Shown in pieces: positions 1 to 7,462 of a DNA stretch of 8,715 nucleotides. Numbering within the stretch: the first letter of the stretch is position 1; each line of letters opens with the position of its first letter. The stretch is from assembly GCA_018659505.1 (NCBI GenBank), contig JABJMI010000545.1, forward strand, positions 1 through 8,715. The letters run 5' to 3'. The notes under the pieces are model-generated. The model worked only from the letters and a program-made list of their open reading frames with translations. It was not told the origin of the DNA and made no database searches. Both the position numbers and the translations under genes were made by a program. The stretch is from Planctomicrobium sp. GTDB taxonomy: Bacteria; Planctomycetota; Planctomycetia; Planctomycetales; Planctomycetaceae.

Positions 1-3000
1 GCTTAGTGCAACTTCCTGAATCATCGATCTGACTCGATAGTCGTTTCCTTGAAGTCTCTCCAGAAGTACCTCGACATCATCGTGATCAGAGAATTCGATG
101 GTGCGTCCTAGGCCATATGCCATGATCGCCTCGACCAATTCCTTTGCCAACTGATCTTCTTGATCGAGTAGCACTTTCTTGAGATCCGAAACACTATCAA
201 AAGCAGCTCCACCGGGAAGAGTTCCGCCGGGTTCGATACGTACTTGCTCTCTGCCTACGTTTTCGGAATCGCGCCAGGTTCCGGTGGTGTCGAAGTTCTC
301 CAGACCAAAACCGATCACATCCATTTTCTTGTGGCAAGAGGCACACACAGCCTGTTTTTGGTGTAAGATCACCATTTCGCGGTTAGTCTTGGGCTCGTTG
401 CTAGCTGCCCCAAGTTCCGGGACGTTGGGAGGCGGTGGCGATGGCTTGTCATGAAGTAGTTTTTCCATAACCAATGCGCCTCGGATGACCGGAGAAGAGC
501 GTTCGCCGTTGGAGCCAGTCACAAGGAACGCAGTCTGAGTCATCAGACCGCCTCTGGGGGAATCCTCCGGAAGGTTTACCTTTTGAAATTCGGCATTTTT
601 TTGATTCGGGAGGTCGATGCCATAATGCGTTGCCAGAGCATTATTCACGACCACAAAATCGGAATCGATCAGATTGCGGGAGGGTAGATTTTCTTTGATC
701 AATGTTCCAAAAAACTCCGTGACCTCTTGTTTCGCATCTCGCTGTACGCCTTCGTTGAATCGGAAGTGCTCTTTGTTATCAATCGTGATGGCGTCATATC
801 GGTCAAATTCAGCCCATTGGCTCATGAAGCCATCGCGAAATGCGCTCGCCTTCGGATCTGACAGCAGACGGTCAACTTGCTTTGCGTAAATCTTGGGATC
901 GGCTAGGTCCGCTGCATACAATTCGTAGTCCGGAGGTGCACTCCACAGGAAGTACGACAAGCGGACGGCTAATTCACGGTTGTCGAGCAGTCGTTGAGGG
1001 TTCTGACCATCAGGTTCCGCTTCTTGAATAAAAAGAAAACCAGGAGATGCCAAAATGACGGCAGTCACTTCGGCAAAGGCATCACGATGACTCATTCCTT
1101 CAGTCCGGTTCCTTTTAAATAACACATGCAGTTGTTCAATAAACTCTGGATCGGGCTGCCGGCGGCGGAAGGCTTCGTAGGTGAATTTCTCAATCAGTTC
1201 AGCAACTTGGCTGTCGTCCCAGATATAGACGCTGCGTCCTCCCGTCGGGGCGCCGAGGTACAGAATATCTTCGAGCTTGCCACGAGTTTTGGGATAGTAG
1301 GGGCCTTCGATCTCCAGCCAGTCGACCCAGACGGCGGCTCTCGGATCAGTATTGCCTCCTGGACCTTGCAGCTTGGCAATGTAGCCTCGCATCCGATTGA
1401 TGGTATTTTCTGGAACGTTTTCACGAACTTTAACTGCCAGATGAGATCGCCCCATTGCCTGTCGGACGCGCATCTCTACCGTCTGTGGCTGATCAAGAGT
1501 CCCTGCTATTTTCAAGGTACCGCGAATATCGTCACTATCCCAAACACGAATGATGCTACGTAAATCATCCTGTCCTTTACGTACTCCTCCGTGAACTCGC
1601 ACGATGTAGTCGCCTCGGATATCGACATGCTGCGACGTGGAAACCCATTTGGCGACGTCGCTAATGTAAACTCCGTCATCAACATGTGGGTATTGCAGGT
1701 ACAGACGCGGCATCTCAACACGGGAATCCCACTGCTGAAAGAGAATTTCCATCTCCCCCTCATCTTTGAAACCCATCTTCTTCCAATCCGCTCCTTCGTT
1801 TTTTAGTTTCATTTTGTGGTCGTGTTCTGCGAGTTTCTTCCGCAGTTTCTGCGTGACTCGTAGTTCTGGTTCGCTGCGCTGCCTTTTGACGTCTTGCTGC
1901 TCGCTGTAATTGAATCGAAATGACTCGACGGCGATTTTTCTGCCCAGTTCAAGGTATTGCTCAAAGTGGGCTGACGTAAATAATTGCTCGGCTCCGATGG
2001 TGTCGAAAGTGGACTCACCATCTTCCGGGATATCAGCGTCCGCGACCCCAAAGCCAAAAAGATCCCGAATCGAATTTGAGTATTCGCGACGGTTGAGCCG
2101 CCGCATCGCGATTTCACCGCCGTGATCGGTCAAACGCCTGCGTGCGGTGAGCAGGCTGCCGGTAAGGTGATCGAGCAGCGTACTTAGTCCATCGTCTGGA
2201 GGCTGCAAGGCGTCTTCGGGCGGCATGTCACCTGCGTTGAGCTGATCAAGAACATCCTGCCAGCGTTGAGCGGTGTCGACATCGGAAATCTTCCAATCGA
2301 TCTGGTCGAAGCGAACCTGCCCGTTTTGCTCATCCGGACCATGGCAATCGATGCAGTATTTGTTGAGGAACGGCTCAAGAGAGGCACGAGGTAGCTTTGT
2401 GATAGACGGCGAGTGCTGCAGTTCCAGCGCAGCCGAGGTTTCCTCCGGACGTAACAGATAAGCATCCGCCCAGCTGGCATGATCGCCTCCATTTGTTCCA
2501 TCCGAAGTGGAGACAACCAGAGTCAGGGTTTGGGCACCAGCAACCGAAATACGAAGCGGTTTTCGCTCGGTGCCGTCTTTACTGCTGGTCGGACCGCTGC
2601 TGTAAACTTCTTTGTCATTGACCAGAATCTTCATTTCAATAATGCCATGATGTGCATCGTCCGGACCGGGAACGACGTAAAAGTCTGAGAACTCACCGTC
2701 AAGTGGGAAGAGAATTTTTGAGTCAGCGTGAACTCCAAGCCCGCGCTGATAGGTCTTGCCGCCGACACGAATCGGACCACCTTGCCATGATCGGTTGTCG
2801 GCGACTTTGACGAAGGATTTTATTTCAGAAGCCAGTTTTTTGGTGAGGTAGACACGCCTGATTTGCGCGGGAACAACATCCGACTTGGAGCTATCTGATT
2901 GAACCGACATATCTGACGAGTCTCTCTGTTCCACGACCCATTTAAAATCGGCAAACACCACCTTGGTGATATCTGCCTCACCAGCCGGCTTGAGAGCGAT

Positions 3001-4635
3001 GGCTTTGGTTTCACTCCAGCTTTTCATTTTTTGTTTGCTGCGTTGGTCGACGAATCGTTCCGCTGAAAGTGTGATTTCCTGCCAATCATTTGATGCTGGA
3101 ATTTCGATCACGCTTTGGCTGTGATCGTTGATCACCATGGTGATGCGTTGTGGTTGAGTACAGAAAAAACGAAAGTGGAGTTTGGCTCCAGTTGGTGCTT
3201 TCCATTTAGGATCGCTGAACTGCTCGCTCTTGCTTCCTCTTCGACTCAATACGCGGAAACCCTTTACTCCCCCTTTTCCTTGTACAGGACCGACATTGAG
3301 CCACGCCCCCGTTCCTTCACCGAAGGTTGTCGACGGTTTGTCCGTGGCGATTGCTTTTCCGATCTGACTGGGTATCGCTGCGGTGAACGGTGACGAACGG
3401 ACGATGGTGTTGTCGTATTTGACATTGGAAAAACCAAACACATAGTCATCGACAATCATCACCGGCATTTTGCCAATCCAGGTATTGCCCTGCCTCGTTG
3501 GCTCAATCACATCACGCCACGCTCGTCCGAAGCTGACCGGATTCTTGAGCGCGTAAAACATTTTCAGTTCAGTGACGTTATCAGGATTGGCAGGTGAGAT
3601 ATGCAGTTCGGGGACACCCTTGGACCCGATGAGGATTTTCGACTGAGCCTGGTGTGGCCAAAAAATGTCTTTGCCCAAGACATGCTTTTCTAACCAGAGT
3701 CTGGTGTTTTGACCGATATCCTGCGTATCGTGATGACCACGAGGTTGATGAGCATACGACCAGGGAGTGCCCTCTTTGAGACTCTTGAAAGTCTCCTCGC
3801 CTCGCTCGTGACCGCCGTGATGGTCGTTGGTCCCGTTTAACCACAAAGTTGCGGCGGTAATATGCGGCGCATGAGCTTGCGGAGCGATTGTCGAGAGGTA
3901 AAGTTTTTCACCAGGGTTCGGCTCCGGGGCAGCATTCGTGGAATCATACATCCAAACGCCTCGGGATCGATAATACTCTAACCAGCCGACACCGAAATAC
4001 GCAGCGACTGCTTTGACACGACGATCTGTCGCCAGATTCCACATGATCGTCCCGCCGTAGGAGTAACCTTTTGCTCCGATTCGGTTAGAATCGACTTCCT
4101 TCTGTTTCAGCAGGTAACTAAGCACTCTGCGCTGGATCACATACCACAAGTAGTCATCAGTTTGTTTTGGATCAGCAATAAAGGAACCATCGGGCAGCTT
4201 CGATTTGATTCGGTAGCCGACATCTACGTCCATATTCCCATAGCGGAGGTTTTCCGGATATTTCGTGTACTGCGATCGGTCACCGGTTTTGCCACAATAG
4301 TCGTGTGACATGACGGCCCAGCCATTGTTGACGTACTCCATATCGATTGAGGGTCTCGACATCCAACCGTGAACATTCATCAGACCTGGAGCCTGCTTCG
4401 CATCCACTTTGACTGCGTATTTACAAAAAACCCGAATCTCTTCACCAGCGTGATAGGCGCTGATATAGGAATCGCGAAAGTAAACGTCGTCCCTGGTTTC
4501 CTCGTGAACGATTTCTTCTTTGAATTCGCCAGCGTCGGGATCAAAATCTTTCCACAAGTCGGCAGGACTTGCTATCGCGATCTCTGAAACGAGAACGCAC
4601 AGCAATACGAGCAATAGATTTTTCGTTGAGATCAT
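1..4635 (-). CDS. Secreted alpha/beta-hydrolase - NPCBM - planctomycetal cytochrome c (DUF1587/1595/1592/1588/1585) fusion, 3' end outside window
   Basis: One frame stays open for 1545 codons, from the ATG at 4635 to the left edge; I checked every triplet for stops. An in-frame TAG at 4639-4641 makes this the first possible start, and it begins a Sec signal peptide (residues 1-22, cleavage after AIA). Residues about 23-335 are an alpha/beta-hydrolase: oxyanion-type HGW (89-91), nucleophile elbow GYSYGG (190-195, Ser192), acid in NGTND (Asp271), histidine in RGHHD (His301 or 302). Then come an Ig-like segment (about 340-425), a jelly-roll-like segment (430-568), a Ser/Asp-rich linker (569-594), an NPCBM domain (595-730, RGLGVHADS and DHASWADAYL), a heme domain (CIDCH 761-765, DMPP with Met804), DUF1587 (about 840-905), a charged helix, a beta-rich module ending WVDWLEIEGP, DUF1595 (1144-1202, SPGFLF), DUF1592 (1214-1340), DUF1588 (1361-1455, CASCH 1431-1435) and DUF1585 (1475 onward). 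The last visible residues match the end of DUF1585, so only about 10-20 residues should be missing. Substrate and redox partner are unknown. It probably acts in the periplasm or at the cell surface, and is probably co-transcribed with the DUF1552 gene 39 bases upstream. Confidence 0.92.
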   Translation of the reverse strand, partial: MISTKNLLLVLLCVLVSEIAIASPADLWKDFDPDAGEFKEEIVHEETRDDVYFRDSYISAYHAGEEIRVFCKYAVKVDAKQAPGLMNVHGWMSRPSIDMEYVNNGWAVMSHDYCGKTGDRSQYTKYPENLRYGNMDVDVGYRIKSKLPDGSFIADPKQTDDYLWYVIQRRVLSYLLKQKEVDSNRIGAKGYSYGGTIMWNLATDRRVKAVAAYFGVGWLEYYRSRGVWMYDSTNAAPEPNPGEKLYLSTIAPQAHAPHITAATLWLNGTNDHHGGHERGEETFKSLKEGTPWSYAHQPRGHHDTQDIGQNTRLWLEKHVLGKDIFWPHQAQSKILIGSKGVPELHISPANPDNVTELKMFYALKNPVSFGRAWRDVIEPTRQGNTWIGKMPVMIVDDYVFGFSNVKYDNTIVRSSPFTAAIPSQIGKAIATDKPSTTFGEGTGAWLNVGPVQGKGGVKGFRVLSRRGSKSEQFSDPKWKAPTGAKLHFRFFCTQPQRITMVINDHSQSVIEIPASNDWQEITLSAERFVDQRSKQKMKSWSETKAIALKPAGEADITKVVFADFKWVVEQRDSSDMSVQSDSSKSDVVPAQIRRVYLTKKLASEIKSFVKVADNRSWQGGPIRVGGKTYQRGLGVHADSKILFPLDGEFSDFYVVPGPDDAHHGIIEMKILVNDKEVYSSGPTSSKDGTERKPLRISVAGAQTLTLVVSTSDGTNGGDHASWADAYLLRPEETSAALELQHSPSITKLPRASLEPFLNKYCIDCHGPDEQNGQVRFDQIDWKISDVDTAQRWQDVLDQLNAGDMPPEDALQPPDDGLSTLLDHLTGSLLTARRRLTDHGGEIAMRRLNRREYSNSIRDLFGFGVADADIPEDGESTFDTIGAEQLFTSAHFEQYLELGRKIAVESFRFNYSEQQDVKRQRSEPELRVTQKLRKKLAEHDHKMKLKNEGADWKKMGFKDEGEMEILFQQWDSRVEMPRLYLQYPHVDDGVYISDVAKWVSTSQHVDIRGDYIVRVHGGVRKGQDDLRSIIRVWDSDDIRGTLKIAGTLDQPQTVEMRVRQAMGRSHLAVKVRENVPENTINRMRGYIAKLQGPGGNTDPRAAVWVDWLEIEGPYYPKTRGKLEDILYLGAPTGGRSVYIWDDSQVAELIEKFTYEAFRRRQPDPEFIEQLHVLFKRNRTEGMSHRDAFAEVTAVILASPGFLFIQEAEPDGQNPQRLLDNRELAVRLSYFLWSAPPDYELYAADLADPKIYAKQVDRLLSDPKASAFRDGFMSQWAEFDRYDAITIDNKEHFRFNEGVQRDAKQEVTEFFGTLIKENLPSRNLIDSDFVVVNNALATHYGIDLPNQKNAEFQKVNLPEDSPRGGLMTQTAFLVTGSNGERSSPVIRGALVMEKLLHDKPSPPPPNVPELGAASNEPKTNREMVILHQKQAVCASCHKKMDVIGFGLENFDTTGTWRDSENVGREQVRIEPGGTLPGGAAFDSVSDLKKVLLDQEDQLAKELVEAIMAYGLGRTIEFSDHDDVEVLLERLQGNDYRVRSMIQEVALS

Positions 4636-4649
4636 TGTCTACCGAAACA

Positions 4650-4663
4650 TTCAATTGATTGAA
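4650..4663. repeat. Short inverted repeat between the DUF1552 gene and the fusion gene
   Basis: TTCAAT-TG-ATTGAA is a perfect 6-bp inverted repeat with a 2-base spacer in the 39-base gap between the DUF1552 stop and the fusion start. It is AT-rich, has no following T-run and too small a loop to act as a terminator. A small operator or chance are the remaining options. The short gap supports co-transcription of the two genes. Confidence 0.3.
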
Positions 4664-4674
4664 ATTGGCTTATC

Positions 4675-5979
4675 TTAGCTAACTAATTCCGGAATGATTC
4701 CGGTGCTATGGCTGAAGGTCTCGATTGGGACGTCAGCCTGCCGCATCAATGTCAGCCAGTAGTTGGCAAGCGGAGTATTTTCCTTAGGCAGAATGATGTG
4801 CTGACCGTGTTTGATGTTCTTTGCTGCTCCGCCGGACACGATTGTAGGTACGTTTTTCAGTTCGTGACCGGAACGCAGATTCGTTCCGTAACTGACGATG
4901 CAGTTATCGAACAGGCGGCTACCATCGATATCTTTGGCTTCCTTGAGTCGATCGAGGAAGTGAGCAAACAACATGGAGCATTTCTTATCGCGCTCGCGGG
5001 ATGCGATAATCCTTGGCTGAGAAAATCCATAGTGACTCAGAGAATGCGCTTTCAGAGTCATGCCCATCCCGGCTAGGAGAGAACAGACTGGCTGACGATA
5101 GGAAACCACGCGCGTAGCATCAGTCTGTAGAGCGATGATGATCATGTCGTACATCAATTTGATCGCTTCTTCTCCGGTCAGCCCTTCGTTGGGGGCTTCA
5201 AATGGAGCCTGCTGTTTGGGAATATCCGCCCACTTCGCCTGCCGCTCAAGACCTTTTTCAACCTGTCGAATGCCAGTGAAGTATTCGTTCAATTTTTCCT
5301 GATCGCGCTTGCTCAAAGTGCGCTTCATGCCGCTTCCGCTGATTCTGACAAGATCGAGTATGCTCTGTTTTTTCTTCAGCCGGGAATCCAGTTCCGCGCG
5401 AGAGTCATTTGGATTGGCGAATAGCTTGTAGAACAAATCCAGCGGCTTAGTAATTCCCGGAATTGGATTTCCGGACTCGTCCCACGAAAGCGAGAGTCCC
5501 GGACCATGACCGGAATTTGACCCGCCGTCAGTTTCTTTTGCGGAAAGTGTAAGAGAAGAGTAGCGAGTCTCCTGCCCAATGTGCTGAGCCACGACTTGAT
5601 CACAGGAGATCGAGTTGTGAAACCGTTTCCCTGGTGTGCCAGCTACGTTTGCCCCGGTCAGATAGGAGACGCTGCCGCCGTGTGGATCGGTTGCACCAAG
5701 ATTGGTAAGGTTCGACACCATCGTGATATCCTCCTGGTGCCGATCCATCGGCGTGAGCCCCTCGGTCATACCGATCTCGGAAAATCGCCCCGCCTTATTG
5801 GGATAAAAAGTATCCTTAGTAAAGCCAAATCCGCCGCCAAGAAACACGACCCGTTTCGGTGGAGTCATTCTTGCGGCCTGCGCACTTGCAAAGGACTCCA
5901 GAAACGGAATTGCCATCACGGAGCAACCGAATCGGAGGATTGATCGGCGAGATTTTGAGTCAGTAAAAAATGGGTTCAT
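4675..5979 (-). CDS. DUF1552 family protein with Tat signal
   Basis: This 434-residue protein is of normal length for the DUF1552 family. It begins with a twin-arginine export signal: SRRSILR at residues 10-16, a hydrophobic stretch to about residue 31, and likely cleavage after AQA (35). The mature part opens with PPKRVVFLGGGFGF (40-53). Family features follow: DPHGGSVSYLTG (98-109), the PLDLFYKLF and SILDLV segments, an EYFTGIRQVEKGLE helix, and a C-terminal YGTNL...NVPTIVSGGAAKN block. DUF1552 genes are typical of planctomycetes, where they usually sit next to genes for DUF1592-type cytochrome proteins. No reaction has been established; a role alongside the cytochrome partner is inferred from gene pairing. 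Here it precedes the fusion gene by 39 bases on the same strand. No clear Shine-Dalgarno sequence is visible before the ATG at 5979. An inverted repeat 21 bases upstream may be its operator. Confidence 0.95.
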   Translation of the reverse strand: MNPFFTDSKSRRSILRFGCSVMAIPFLESFASAQAARMTPPKRVVFLGGGFGFTKDTFYPNKAGRFSEIGMTEGLTPMDRHQEDITMVSNLTNLGATDPHGGSVSYLTGANVAGTPGKRFHNSISCDQVVAQHIGQETRYSSLTLSAKETDGGSNSGHGPGLSLSWDESGNPIPGITKPLDLFYKLFANPNDSRAELDSRLKKKQSILDLVRISGSGMKRTLSKRDQEKLNEYFTGIRQVEKGLERQAKWADIPKQQAPFEAPNEGLTGEEAIKLMYDMIIIALQTDATRVVSYRQPVCSLLAGMGMTLKAHSLSHYGFSQPRIIASRERDKKCSMLFAHFLDRLKEAKDIDGSRLFDNCIVSYGTNLRSGHELKNVPTIVSGGAAKNIKHGQHIILPKENTPLANYWLTLMRQADVPIETFSHSTGIIPELVS

Positions 5980-6000
5980 AAGTTATTAGGTCTACTAAAA

Positions 6001-6016
6001 ATTTGTTGTCACAAAT
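6001..6016. promoter_or_regulatory. Candidate operator upstream of DUF1552-fusion operon
   Basis: ATTTGT-TGTC-ACAAAT is a perfect 6-bp inverted repeat with a 4-base spacer, ending 21 bases upstream of the DUF1552 start. Its core is GT-N4-AC, the general form of GntR-family operators (GT and AC half-sites around a short spacer). It shares this core and spacing with the palindrome in the GntR promoter at 7458-7469. I infer that it could be a GntR-protein binding site. I could not place a convincing -10/-35 pair around it, so the promoter itself is not called. Confidence 0.45.
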
Positions 6017-6020
6017 GTAG

Positions 6021-6291
6021 CTAAAGCAGAGTGTTCACATGCTGAGTGAAGGAGTCGACGATACGTTGTCTAGTTGGAGCACGTCTGCCGTAGATTACGC
6101 GACAAGGACTTCTTTTGACAAGAACAAGGCGTACCAGATTTGATGCGTTTCCCGTACCGACAAACAATCTGTTCGACGAGCTTTGGGACAATCCCAATGC
6201 GGACCGCAAGCTCGACAGACTGGTCAGACTTTGAAGCATCTATACGCGAAAAGAGCTGGGTATTTACCAGCAATCCTACCATGACTCGCAC
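6021..6291 (-). pseudogene. Possible remnant of a LysR-type effector domain (weak)
   Basis: Two overlapping minus frames together resemble the end of a LysR substrate-binding domain. The upstream frame (about 6250-6140) reads ELAVRIGIVPKLVEQIV, like the glycine-isoleucine-proline segment near the end of that domain. The downstream frame (6135-6021) reads NLVRLVLVKRSP then YGRRAPTRQRIVDSF and stops at 6021-6023, like the usual Leu-Val, Tyr-Pro-x-x-Arg and terminal helix pattern. One frame change near 6135 would be needed to join them. No N-terminal helix-turn-helix is seen upstream. The match is by eye and weak; chance is a real alternative. Confidence 0.2.
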
Positions 6292-6677
6292 ATTCTTATT
6301 TGATCAGGAAGCAAGTCTGAACGCCGACCGATGAAGGAGGGTGAAGTTCTAACGCGGTAGCGAACCGTTCCCCAGGTTGTTGCCGATGTAAACCCGTCAT
6401 TACCGAAATTTCAAATCTTACTCTCCAGGCAATTATCTCCGAATTATCGCTTTTCTTTCTGAGTCAACACTTTGGAAAACTCTCATTCGGTGGGGAATCA
6501 CTTGAAAAAAATGACTTACTCCGCCAAACAGCGTTCTGAAGTTCAGTAAAGACTTCGCCAGCGAGAACTCTGACAAAGCGTTGGCGTCCTGAGTAAATGG
6601 CGTTTTTGGATGAAACTGGAGCCAAAACGAAAATTAAAAATGCTCTGGTTAAGTCGAATCACAACTTTGTAATCCAC

Positions 6678-6702
6678 AAAGCCAACTCGACGAGTCGGCT
6701 TT
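6678..6702 (-). terminator. Hairpin after the GntR gene, possible intrinsic terminator
   Basis: AAAGCC-A-ACTCG, a single base, then CGAGT-C-GGCTTT forms an 11-pair stem with one mismatch on the plus strand; the mismatch becomes a G-U pair in minus-strand RNA. In practice the innermost pairs must open to make a loop. It starts 9 bases after the GntR stop codon. The T-run is short, so termination may be weak, and the symmetric A and T flanks could work in both directions. An overlapping alternative hairpin exists at 6665-6681 (CTTTGT-AATCC-ACAAAG). Confidence 0.5.
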
Positions 6703-6711
6703 CTGGCATTT

Positions 6712-7407
6712 CTATCGGGTTGACCTGCCTCTCATGTACCGCAGAACCTGCTTGCGGCCACGTTGGATTTGCTGGCTCATTAGCTCGCGGGCGCGCTGGT
6801 GATCACGTTGGCGGAGAGCTTCAATAAGCTCAGTTTTTCCGGAGCACGTTTGTGTCGCGACTTCTGCGGTTAAGAGCTGAGGCTCGGTTCGCTGGGCATC
6901 GAATATCTGGCCAATGGCATGATGTTCGTGGATGACTTTTGCAAGGAGAGGATTACGCGCCGCTTCAATCAGCAATCCATGAAATCGCTGCTCTGCGTCC
7001 AGCCATACATTCATCTGCCGCTTTGTGGCGTACCTATTTGATTGTTGTTTGATCTGTTGCGTGATTGCTTGCGCCTCGACAAGTGTCGACTCCAGTTCTT
7101 CAAGTTGATGCTCGGTGATATATCTCGCTGCCTCTCCGGCAGCGCAGCTTTCCAGTGCGTCCCGTAACACGTAGAGATTGTCGAGATCTTGCGGGTCGGT
7201 CTTGCGGACAAAGGCACCCGAACCGGGAATGTGCTCGACTAGTCCTTCGGATGCAAGCCGATGAATTGCCTCCCTCACGGGAATGACACTGACTCCGATA
7301 TCATTTGCGAGAGCTCGGTTGACGAGCCGGTTGCCGGGTGCCAGTTCGCCCGACGAGAGCATTTGTCGAATGTGGTCGTACGATTTCTCGGCGAGGGTCT
7401 GTTCCAT
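6712..7407 (-). CDS. GntR-family transcriptional regulator, FadR subfamily (FCD domain)
   Basis: This 231-residue protein has the usual length and layout of a FadR-type regulator. The winged helix-turn-helix covers about residues 5-70: LAPGNRLVNRALAND leads into IGVSVIPVREAIHRLASEGL (37-56), and the wing is PGSGAFV (61-67). An all-helical FCD effector domain covers about 75-222, starting LYVLRDALE. FadR-type proteins normally bind small carboxylates, sugar acids or acyl-CoA and release DNA on binding. Metal-binding FCD domains use Asp-x3-His plus two later histidines. Here the first pair reads EQRFH (Glu139, His143), and the two later positions appear to be Thr192 and Gln213, so the metal site looks degenerate. 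The ATG at 7407 has a weak AGG six bases upstream. The gene diverges from the sulfatase and shares its promoter region, which fits autoregulation and control of the neighbour. Confidence 0.96.
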   Translation of the reverse strand: MEQTLAEKSYDHIRQMLSSGELAPGNRLVNRALANDIGVSVIPVREAIHRLASEGLVEHIPGSGAFVRKTDPQDLDNLYVLRDALESCAAGEAARYITEHQLEELESTLVEAQAITQQIKQQSNRYATKRQMNVWLDAEQRFHGLLIEAARNPLLAKVIHEHHAIGQIFDAQRTEPQLLTAEVATQTCSGKTELIEALRQRDHQRARELMSQQIQRGRKQVLRYMRGRSTR

Positions 7408-7433
7408 ATCTTGCCTGCGATTTACTCGGGGGC

Positions 7434-7462
7434 TTGAAGTCGCTGATGTGCCCGCCTATGTT
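7434..7462 (+). promoter_or_regulatory. Candidate sigma70-type promoter for the sulfatase gene
   Basis: TTGAAG (7434-7439) and TATGTT (7457-7462) are separated by exactly 17 bases, each matching 4 of 6 consensus positions. This predicts a transcript start near 7469 and a leader of about 70 bases before the ATG at 7539. The -10 overlaps the palindrome at 7458-7469. Confidence 0.45.

Larger units (their letters stand above)
5980..6711. other. 732-base spacer without a convincing intact gene
   Basis: No reading frame here has both a reasonable length and recognisable motifs. What I can see is an inverted repeat beside the DUF1552 gene (6001-6016), a weak LysR-like protein remnant split over two minus frames (6021-6291), a GC-richer block with a 34-codon minus frame (6296-6400), then AT-richer sequence with nothing recognisable (about 6401-6664), and a hairpin just after the GntR stop (6678-6702). 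The length and decayed look suggest a lost gene rather than a regulatory leader. I found no tRNA-like or CRISPR-like structure. Confidence 0.6.

Noticed and set aside
1126..1563. Plus-strand open frame of 145 codons inside the fusion gene
   Set aside because: It lies opposite the continuous cytochrome frame, has no domain or signal, and its composition is that of a complementary-strand shadow.
1194..3844. Series of short minus-strand frames suggesting that the region is a broken gene
   Set aside because: They are in the wrong frames. The frame starting at 4635 is open throughout and carries all the family motifs, so there is no evidence of decay.
4708..5076. Plus-strand frame of 122 codons opposite the DUF1552 gene
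   Set aside because: The minus frame gives a full-length DUF1552 protein; this is its shadow.
6665..6702. Overlapping alternative hairpins (6665-6681 and 6678-6702) as a riboswitch or attenuator
   Set aside because: They lie downstream of the GntR stop and more than 650 bases before the next start, without any known riboswitch core, so a plain terminator is the simpler reading.
6597..6827. Plus-strand frame of 76 codons overlapping the end of the GntR gene
   Set aside because: It runs through the terminator-like hairpin and the antisense of the GntR gene, with no motif or ribosome binding site.
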